Assembly (NCBI RefSeq): GCF_040096285.1
Contig: NZ_JBBMEY010000004.1
Location: forward strand, 20,904-84,903
Direction: 5' to 3'
From: Ruminococcoides intestinihominis
GTDB taxonomy: Bacteria > Bacillota > Clostridia > Oscillospirales > Acutalibacteraceae
DNA: 64,000 nt
Shown here: piece after piece, positions 57,893 to 64,000 of the stretch
How positions within the stretch are numbered: the first letter of the stretch is position 1
Layout: every line of letters begins with the position of its first letter
Made by a program: the position numbers and the translations under genes
The notes under the pieces: model-generated
What the model was told of the DNA's origin: nothing
Database searches by the model: none
What the model saw: the letters and a program-made list of their open reading frames with translations, nothing else

Positions 57893-60562
57893 ATGGAGTT
57901 TAAGAAACCTGACTTTCTAAAGAATAAGGTTAAGAAAAAGCCTAAAAAAGAAGTCAAAAAGGTAACTAAGAAAGAAAATCAAGCTCCACCGGAGGTAACA
58001 GAGGATATTAAGACTATGTTTTACTCAATGGCTCCTGTGGATGATGAAGATGAAGAAAATAATACAATTGTAGGAGAGAAAATCGGCACTACCATGAACG
58101 CTGAGGTTATGATGGAACGCCAAGGTGACGAAAACGGTAAAGTGACCGATGATGAAGAAGATTTACCGGACTATAGTGGTGACTTTTTCAATGCTCCTGT
58201 TCCTGTTGAAGAGGATGTTGAACTTAGCAGTGATGTACCGGAGGGTACACTGGTAGCTGACGATGTTATTGAGAGTGTTCCTCAGTTTGACATTAAGCCT
58301 ATTGAAATTGAAGATATAGATACTATTGATATTGATATTCCTGATGTACCGGAAAAAAAGGAAGAAGATACTTTTCCTATCGCTATGGCTAATGAGGACT
58401 TTGACGAAGAAAAGTTCAAGAAAGACAGCCTTGATGAATTGATTAAGGAAAAAAATCTTCCACCACTGCCTAAGCATGAGGATGAAGAAGAACCTGATGC
58501 TTTCCATTATGAAAAACTTTTCGGAAAGCAAAAGCCTGTACCACAAGGTACAACTCAGGTTTCTAAAGTGCCGATTTATAAGCCTGAAAGTCCTTTGGAA
58601 CAGTTAAATGTTAATGTAGGTAAGTTTTCAGTTGTAGTCAGACAAGAGTATGAAGAATATCTAAAAAGCAAGAATCCTGAAATTTCTGCTACATATAGGC
58701 CAACTTCAACTGTAGTTACAGAAGAACCAATAAATAATAAAAATAAATTTGCACAATCAGTTATCAACCTATTTACTTCAAAGGGTAAGGATACTGTAGA
58801 AAACAGAACAACTGCAGAAAAGGTTGTTACTGTTGATGACTATGATGACGAAAATGATAAGGAAAGTGTTGCTGATGAAATTAACAGTAACCTAAGTAAA
58901 CTAAAGTTCCAAAGTTTTGCTTTAGGTGTTTTAGCTGTGGCAACATTGTTCTTTGTATTTTTACAGAGAGCATTGCCATCAACTTTAGGTGCAGGTTATG
59001 TAGCACCTGTAATTTACGGTGTGTTAAACTTAATTGTTATTTTAGTAGCAGGTGCAGTTTCAAGAGTAGCACTAAAGAATGGCTTATCCTCACTTATCAA
59101 GTTTAAGGGTAATTCCGATACGGCAGTAGCAGTAGGTTATGTTTGTGGTGTGCTTTCAAGTATAGTGGGACTGTTTGCCAGCCAAAGTTACTTTATAGGT
59201 AAGTACAGTTACTATACAGCTATCCTTATTGTAGGGCTACTGTGTAACTCTGTTGGTAAATATTATATGGTTAGCAGAGTTGACAAGAACTTTAAGTTTA
59301 TTGCTGATGATAAGAAGAAAATGTATTCAGCAAAAATTTATACTGATGAAAATATTGCCTCAAAGATGATGAGTGGTACTGTTATAGAAAAGCCTATTGT
59401 TGCTTATCAGCACAAAACAGACTTTTTAACAAACTACTTGCAACTTTCCTATGCACCTGATCCATCAGAAGAGGCATCCGGTAAAATTGCACCATACACC
59501 ACAATTTGTGCAATAGTTGTTGCAATTTTATTTGGGCTAATTAAGAAAGATTTTGTAGGTGCAATCAGTACACTTTCACTTATTACAACAGTAAGTATCC
59601 CTATTTGCACTTTAATGGCAGTTAATGTGCCTATGAGAAAACTTTGTAAAACACTACTGAAAAAGGGTGCAATGCTTTGTGGTTATCAAGGTGTAAATCA
59701 GTTTTGTGATACATCGGCAATTATGGTTGATGCCAGTGAACTATATCCTGAAGGCTCAATTATTCTAAACAACATTCAAGCATTTAATGAAGTGAAACTT
59801 GATGAATCTTGTTTATGTGCTGCAGCAGTACTAAAAGAAGTAAACAGTCCACTTTCTTATGTGTTTGATAAAGCACTTCAAGAGAGCAGAATGGTACTTC
59901 CTGATGTTGAGTCTGTAATGTATGAAGATGGTCTTGGACTTGTTGGTTGGGTAAACGGTGACAGAATTCTTGTAGGTAACAGAGAACTTATGAGAAAGTA
60001 CAGTATCAATATGCCTGAAAGAAATATTGAAGAAATATACCACCATCAGCATAAGCAAACAACTTTTATTGCTCAGTCAGGTGTACTTGTTGCAATGCTA
60101 ATTACAACATACAGACCTAGTATTGAAATTTCAAGAGAACTTCAAAGAACTGAGTACAATGGCATTAGCCTACTAATCAGCACAAGTGATTGTAATATTA
60201 CATCAGAACAAGTTTCTGAGGACTTTGGAGTGTTCTATAGAAGTGTAAAGGTACTTCCAACAGGACTTGGCAATGTTTGTAAGGAAGTAACCGGTGTACA
60301 TGAAGAAAAATCCAGAGCATACTTAGCAACAAGAGGTAAATTTACTCAGATTGCCAGAGCACTCTCCGGATGTGTACAGATGAGAACAAATATAAGCATT
60401 TCTGTAATTATTCAGCTAATCGGTGTGGCACTTGGCATTATGATTATGTCAACAATTGCCCTCTATGCCGGTACTTCAATTTTGGGTACAGTAGAAATGC
60501 TACTTTATACAATTTTCTGGGGAATAGCAACAATGATTGTCCCTATGATTAAGAAACCTTAG
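57893..60562 (+). CDS. P1B-ATPase-like membrane protein without catalytic motifs
   Basis: Of 889 residues, about 1-335 are cytoplasmic, acidic and low-complexity (YSMAPVDDEDEENN, VDDYDDENDKES). Then come four membrane helices (about 343-460), a small loop, two helices (about 540-590), a cytoplasmic domain (about 600-825), and two helices to the end. This is the topology of heavy-metal P-type ATPases. The P-domain region reads FCDTSAIMVDAS where DKTGTLT is expected, no TGE or GDGxND is found, and the metal-site CPC is IPIC. The N-domain trace GDRILVGNRELMRKY remains. It therefore cannot be a normal ion pump. It is tightly spaced between rlmB and rpe (14 and 13 bases), so it is probably maintained. 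Function is unknown. Confidence 0.65.
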   Translation: MEFKKPDFLKNKVKKKPKKEVKKVTKKENQAPPEVTEDIKTMFYSMAPVDDEDEENNTIVGEKIGTTMNAEVMMERQGDENGKVTDDEEDLPDYSGDFFNAPVPVEEDVELSSDVPEGTLVADDVIESVPQFDIKPIEIEDIDTIDIDIPDVPEKKEEDTFPIAMANEDFDEEKFKKDSLDELIKEKNLPPLPKHEDEEEPDAFHYEKLFGKQKPVPQGTTQVSKVPIYKPESPLEQLNVNVGKFSVVVRQEYEEYLKSKNPEISATYRPTSTVVTEEPINNKNKFAQSVINLFTSKGKDTVENRTTAEKVVTVDDYDDENDKESVADEINSNLSKLKFQSFALGVLAVATLFFVFLQRALPSTLGAGYVAPVIYGVLNLIVILVAGAVSRVALKNGLSSLIKFKGNSDTAVAVGYVCGVLSSIVGLFASQSYFIGKYSYYTAILIVGLLCNSVGKYYMVSRVDKNFKFIADDKKKMYSAKIYTDENIASKMMSGTVIEKPIVAYQHKTDFLTNYLQLSYAPDPSEEASGKIAPYTTICAIVVAILFGLIKKDFVGAISTLSLITTVSIPICTLMAVNVPMRKLCKTLLKKGAMLCGYQGVNQFCDTSAIMVDASELYPEGSIILNNIQAFNEVKLDESCLCAAAVLKEVNSPLSYVFDKALQESRMVLPDVESVMYEDGLGLVGWVNGDRILVGNRELMRKYSINMPERNIEEIYHHQHKQTTFIAQSGVLVAMLITTYRPSIEISRELQRTEYNGISLLISTSDCNITSEQVSEDFGVFYRSVKVLPTGLGNVCKEVTGVHEEKSRAYLATRGKFTQIARALSGCVQMRTNISISVIIQLIGVALGIMIMSTIALYAGTSILGTVEMLLYTIFWGIATMIVPMIKKP

Positions 60563-60575
60563 GAGGAATTTTATT

Positions 60576-61226
60576 ATGTTAATCGCACCATCACTACTAT
60601 CATGTGACTTTTCAGTTATGGGTGAAGAAATAGAGAGAATGGACAAGTCAGGAGCAGACTATATGCACCTTGATGTTATGGACGGTCACTTTGTACCGAA
60701 TATTACATTTGGTGCACCGGTAATTAAAACGGTTAGAAAATATACCGAAAAGCCTTTTGATGTACATTTAATGATTTCTGAACCACTAAAGTATATTGAA
60801 GACTTTGCGAATGCCGGTGCTGATATTATTACTTTCCATATTGAAAGTGACAGTGATGTACAGGAAACTATTGATAAAATCAAGGCTTGTGGTAAAAAGC
60901 CCGGACTTGTAATTAAGCCTAATACAAAGGCTGAAGAAGTTTTCCCTTATCTAAAAGATTTATTTATGGTTCTTGTAATGACAGTTGAACCCGGTTTTGG
61001 TGGTCAGTCATTTATGGCAGATATGCTACCAAAGGTTAAAGAAATCAGAGAAGAAGCTAACAAGGTAAATCCTGAACTTCTTATCGAAGTTGATGGTGGT
61101 ATCGGTGAGGCTACTATTAAACAGGCATATGATGCCGGTGTTGATGTTTGTGTTGCAGGTACAGCAGTATTTAAGGCTGACTCAGCTACTGAGGCTATTA
61201 ACAACCTTAAGGCTCTTTGTAAGTAA
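60576..61226 (+). CDS. rpe: Ribulose-phosphate 3-epimerase
   Basis: This 216-residue TIM-barrel enzyme interconverts ribulose 5-phosphate and xylulose 5-phosphate. It begins MLIAPSLLSCDFSVMGEE; the metal and catalytic residues are in MHLDVMDGHFVPN, FDVHLMI and IEVDGGIGE, and VMTVEPGFGGQSF is the phosphate/catalytic loop. The length is typical. AGGAGG precedes the ATG. It is last in the rlmB operon. Its final 20 bases overlap the 3' end of the convergent minus-strand gene. It is more canonical than the AlsE-like paralogue at 13793. Confidence 0.95.
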   Translation: MLIAPSLLSCDFSVMGEEIERMDKSGADYMHLDVMDGHFVPNITFGAPVIKTVRKYTEKPFDVHLMISEPLKYIEDFANAGADIITFHIESDSDVQETIDKIKACGKKPGLVIKPNTKAEEVFPYLKDLFMVLVMTVEPGFGGQSFMADMLPKVKEIREEANKVNPELLIEVDGGIGEATIKQAYDAGVDVCVAGTAVFKADSATEAINNLKALCK

Positions 61227-61737
61227 GATTTTTACTGATATTTTCTACACAATTTTCACCGATATATTTTCCGTATTCCTTTAGCCTAGCTAAGAGAATA
61301 TTACTGTTTTCGCATTTTTCTCCGTATTGACACACAAGGAGTTTTGTCTTTTTAGAGATAAATGAATTGGAAAAACATAGGTAGTATTTGTTATTCATTA
61401 TGTAACTATGGTTTCTTGATAATGGATAAGAAGATTTGTGTAAGGTAAATATACATTTTAAGTAATCATCACAATTTTCAAAAGAATATATGGTGTGGTC
61501 AAGGTTTCTTTTTACTTTAAATCTTTTTCTGCCATATCTAATGGTCAAGAGAAAGATTGAACTTTTCCTTGACTTAACAGCCTCTAACACAAATGCACAG
61601 TGCTTTGTGTTTAACTTTTCAACAGTTGCAACAATGTTCAGAATGTGATATATTAAATTGTCCTCAGTATTAAAGGTAAGTTCGTCTTGTAAAAATTCAA
61701 ACATAAATGAAGTATTATTTATCTTTGTAATAGTCAT
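61207..61737 (-). CDS. Divergent MecA-family adaptor protein
   Basis: This 176-residue protein starts MTITKINNTSFMFEF behind AGGAGGTAATAG. The C-terminal part matches the MecA/YpbH adaptor domain: YSFENCDDYLKCIF, then NNKYYLCFSNS, and RLKEYGKYIGENCVENI. MecA proteins bring substrates to ClpC. The middle (SIFLLTIRYGRKRFKVKRN) is basic and the usual acidic linker is short. Identity is by pattern only and is weak in the N-terminal half. Its 3' end overlaps rpe by 20 bases, tail to tail. It reads divergently from the GH13 gene, with 121 bases between the two starts. Confidence 0.6.
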   Translation of the reverse strand: MTITKINNTSFMFEFLQDELTFNTEDNLIYHILNIVATVEKLNTKHCAFVLEAVKSRKSSIFLLTIRYGRKRFKVKRNLDHTIYSFENCDDYLKCIFTLHKSSYPLSRNHSYIMNNKYYLCFSNSFISKKTKLLVCQYGEKCENSNILLARLKEYGKYIGENCVENISKNLTYKEP

Positions 61738-61858
61738 ACTATTACCTCCTTTATATAAAGGATAAATGGTACTAAGGACGTTATCAACTGATTATTGTTT
61801 ACAGTAAATAAAACACTAAATTAATTTCAAAAATTTACTAACGAAAGGAAGATGAAAT

Positions 61859-63400
61859 ATGCCACAGTGGTTAAGTGACGCAGTATTTTACGAAATTTAT
61901 CCTCAGTCTTTTAACGATACTAACGGTGATGGTATCGGTGATATTCAGGGTATTATTGAAAAACTTGATTATGTAAAGGGTCTTGGTTGTAACGCAATTT
62001 GGCTAAACCCTGTTTACGATTCACCGTTTATGGATGCCGGTTATGATGTAAGAGATTACAAGAAGGTTGCTCCAAGATATGGTACAAATGAAGATTTGGT
62101 AAGACTTTTTGATGAGGCTCACAAAAAGGGCATTAAGATTTTGCTGGATCTAGTTCCGGGTCATACAAGTGACCAACATCCTTGGTTCTTAGAAAGTAAA
62201 AAAGCTAAGGAAAGTGAATATACAAACAGATATATCTTTACAAAGTCAGTATGGGATGCACCACCTGAATATAGAATGATGTGTGGTTTATGTGAGCGTG
62301 ACGGTAACTATATGGTTAACTACTTTAGCAGCCAACCTGCTCTTAACTATGGTTTCTACGAAGTAACTCACCCTGAGTGGCAGTTACCATATGACCATCC
62401 TGATGCTTTAGCTACAGCAGAAGCAATTAAGGATGTTATGAGATTTTGGCTAGATAAGGGTGCTGATGGTTTCAGAGTTGATATGGCTGACTCTCTTGTA
62501 AAGAACGATGATGAAAAAATCGCTACTGCTAAGATTTGGCGTGGTGTCAGAGAAATGTTAGACAAGGATTACCCTGAGGCTGCTATGGTTTCAGAATGGT
62601 GTAACCCTGAAAGAGCTATCAACAATGCCGGTTTCCATATGGACTTTTATCTTGACCATTACGGCAATGGTTATAGCCGTCTGTTTAGATATGAAAAAGA
62701 TGGTGAAAACAAAGCATTTTTCCATAAGAACGGTAAGGGCGATATTACTGCCACTATGGATGAGTATGTTCCTAACTATGAAAAAACTAAGGCTAACGGT
62801 TACATTAGCTTTATGACTAATAACCACGATATGCCAAGAATGACTCACTATGCAGATAAAGAAACAATCCGACTTGCTTTTGCAACTCTGTTTACTTTAC
62901 CGGGTGTACCATTCCTATATTATGGTGATGAAATCGGTATGAGATACCAAGGTGACCTTGTTTCTAAGGAAGGTGGTTATTCTCGTACAGGTTCAAGAAC
63001 ACCTATGCAGTGGAATAGTGAAAAGAACCTAGGTTTCTCAACTGCTGATGAATGTTATCTACCGGTTGATAAGAACGCTGATGCACCAACTGTTGAAAAT
63101 CAGAAGAATGACCCTGACTCAATTTATAAGGTTGTAACTGATGTTATTGCACTTCGTCATAATAACAAAGACCTAGGCAATGACGGTGACTTTGAAGTTG
63201 TTTATGCTGAGAAAGAAAAGTATCCTTTCATCTACAAGAGGGGTAAGTTTGTTGTTGTTGTAAACCCATCTGCAAATGACGAAACTGTACCATTCGATTT
63301 TGATGTTGCTTCAACTCTATACCAAATCGGCAAAACAGAAGTAAAGGATAATAAGGTTACTGCTTATGGTAGTTCTTTCGCTATCTTTGAAGTAAAGTGA
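61859..63400 (+). CDS. Cytoplasmic GH13 alpha-glucosidase (oligo-1,6-glucosidase-like)
   Basis: This 513-residue protein has no signal peptide. The GH13 motifs are KILLDLVPGHTS (region I), GFRVDMADSL with the nucleophile Asp (II), AMVSEWCNP with the acid/base Glu (III) and FMTNNHDMPR (IV). The calcium-like loop is DTNGDGIGDIQGI, and SRTGSRTPMQWN follows the barrel as in alpha-glucosidases. It should hydrolyse short maltodextrins brought in by the importer at 39377-43107. A phosphorylase- or transferase-type activity in the same family cannot be excluded. The ribosome site is GAAAGGAAG, and it ends in a strong terminator. Confidence 0.9.
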   Translation: MPQWLSDAVFYEIYPQSFNDTNGDGIGDIQGIIEKLDYVKGLGCNAIWLNPVYDSPFMDAGYDVRDYKKVAPRYGTNEDLVRLFDEAHKKGIKILLDLVPGHTSDQHPWFLESKKAKESEYTNRYIFTKSVWDAPPEYRMMCGLCERDGNYMVNYFSSQPALNYGFYEVTHPEWQLPYDHPDALATAEAIKDVMRFWLDKGADGFRVDMADSLVKNDDEKIATAKIWRGVREMLDKDYPEAAMVSEWCNPERAINNAGFHMDFYLDHYGNGYSRLFRYEKDGENKAFFHKNGKGDITATMDEYVPNYEKTKANGYISFMTNNHDMPRMTHYADKETIRLAFATLFTLPGVPFLYYGDEIGMRYQGDLVSKEGGYSRTGSRTPMQWNSEKNLGFSTADECYLPVDKNADAPTVENQKNDPDSIYKVVTDVIALRHNNKDLGNDGDFEVVYAEKEKYPFIYKRGKFVVVVNPSANDETVPFDFDVASTLYQIGKTEVKDNKVTAYGSSFAIFEVK

Positions 63401-63454
63401 TTTTAGAATTTTATTCTGTTGATTTATAGTAGAAATTAAATTTTATAACTAATT

Positions 63455-63489
63455 AAAGGCTAGTTGCTTAAATAGTAACTAGCCTTTTT
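63455..63489 (+). terminator. Terminator of the alpha-glucosidase gene
   Basis: AAAGGCTAGTT and AACTAGCCTTT around an 11-base loop, then TTG. Confidence 0.85.
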
Positions 63490-63593
63490 GTTAGTATAGT
63501 AAACTTTTTCAATTTTGATTGTGGGTTAAGGTTAGTTAGATAAATTAGGGCTTATGGGGCTAAATGTAAAGTGTTAAATTTTAGCAAATAAGG

Positions 63594-63868
63594 CTCCCTT
63601 GTGTAAAGGGAGCTGTCGCTTGTAAATTGGAAGAATGACAATTTACTCTTAAAGAGCGACTGAGGGATTGTTATGGTATATACTTTTTGCTATATCAATT
63701 TTATTCGATAGATATATAATAGGTTTTGTTTTCCTATCTAAATTTTATCTATCTATTACTGCCTACTAGACAATCCCTCTGTCAGCTATCGCTGACATCA
63801 GCCACTGCATAAGTTCGCAAAGCCAAATATAAAATTTGGATGCTCACTTATCCCTTTACACAAGGGAG
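63594..63868. mobile_element. MITE-like element with 18-base terminal inverted repeats
   Basis: CTCCCTTGTGTAAAGGGA (63594-63611) and TCCCTTTACACAAGGGAG (63851-63868) are perfect inverted copies bounding 275 bases. Inside is a second pair, GAGGGATTGT (63662-63671) and ACAATCCCTC (63770-63779). Further hairpins are GTCGCT/AGCGAC, GTAAATTG/CAATTTAC, and GTCAGC-TATC-GCTGAC (63781-63796). There is no reading frame for a transposase. Size, nested inverted repeats and lack of coding capacity fit a non-autonomous miniature element. No second copy lies in the window. Confidence 0.7.
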
Positions 63869-63931
63869 ACTAGCGAATATGTACAAATTTAGGGTAATTA
63901 CACAGGACAAAATTTTGGCTCACAGGTGTAG

Positions 63932-63950
63932 GGGCGAACAGTGTTCGCCC
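63932..63950. repeat. REP-like palindrome
   Basis: GGGCGAACA, G, TGTTCGCCC: a 9-1-9 perfect palindrome, GC-rich in an AT-rich setting, preceded by GGTGTAG. It resembles widespread REP-type intergenic palindromes. Confidence 0.6.
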
Positions 63951-64000
63951 ATTAAAAAGTGTGATACCTATGAGATTATTATCCTATTTGCAGATTATAA

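Noticed and set aside
1..64000. CRISPR array
   Set aside because: No set of regularly spaced direct repeats of 23-47 bases was seen and no Cas-like protein is encoded.

Overview
The window comes from an AT-rich, spore-forming, Gram-positive gut anaerobe of the Ruminococcaceae/Oscillospirales. The closest match by content is Ruminococcus bromii or a near relative. The main reason is a secreted protein (51010-53202) with the domain order of the R. bromii amylosome protein Sas6: CBM26, Ig-like, CBM74-like, Ig-like, type I dockerin. A maltodextrin ABC importer and two GH13 enzymes support starch specialisation. spoIIE and spoVAD show that sporulation genes are present. The species name is an inference from gene content.

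Layout. 1-5420: a lexA operon read leftward, two gene remnants, then mgtE behind a peptide-coding leader. Around mgtE lie four copies of one promoter type. Three of them each drive a short terminated RNA with C-rich loops, and the fourth drives an ImmA/IrrE-like protein that lacks its metal-binding motif. 5245-12130: thiT under a TPP riboswitch; lepA, an LCP wall-polymer ligase, murF and ddl on the minus strand. 12550-21055: a seven-gene carbohydrate operon (two zinc dehydrogenases, an AlsE-like epimerase, an MFS permease, a class II aldolase, a PfkB kinase, an aldo/keto reductase) followed by its likely DeoR regulator. 21160-25675: a dicarboxylate/amino-acid symporter, a MATE exporter and an NSS symporter.

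25777-36480 is the accessory-looking part. It holds a frameshifted secreted-protein gene, a TetM-like GTPase fused to a Rae1/YacP-type NYN nuclease, a LysR remnant, DUF4230 and SWIM zinc-finger genes, a PLD-helicase-DUF3427 protein directly coupled to a Nudix hydrolase, a broken gene, a strongly expressed structured RNA on the minus strand, and tRNA-Trp with a 16-bp copy of its 3' end nearby (a likely old attachment site). 36507-38877: a patatin-like hydrolase and murE.

39250-45018 is the maltodextrin locus: binding lipoprotein, two permeases with no ATPase gene, and a lipoprotein alpha-amylase. Then come spoIIE, a diacylglycerol glucosyltransferase-like enzyme, a VanW protein, the Sas6-like protein, a second secreted protein, and an orphan spoVAD. 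57045-61226 is an operon of rlmB, a catalytically dead P1B-ATPase-like membrane protein and rpe, facing a divergent MecA-like adaptor. A cytoplasmic GH13 alpha-glucosidase follows, and the window ends in a MITE-like element and a REP-like palindrome.

Possible integration: starch is bound and cut outside the cell (Sas6-like scaffold component, lipoprotein amylase), maltodextrins enter through the ABC importer, and the intracellular GH13 enzyme finishes them. The most novel-looking material is the promoter/small-RNA array at 1296-3775, the GTPase-nuclease fusion, the pseudo-P-type ATPase, and the SWIM/helicase/Nudix group.
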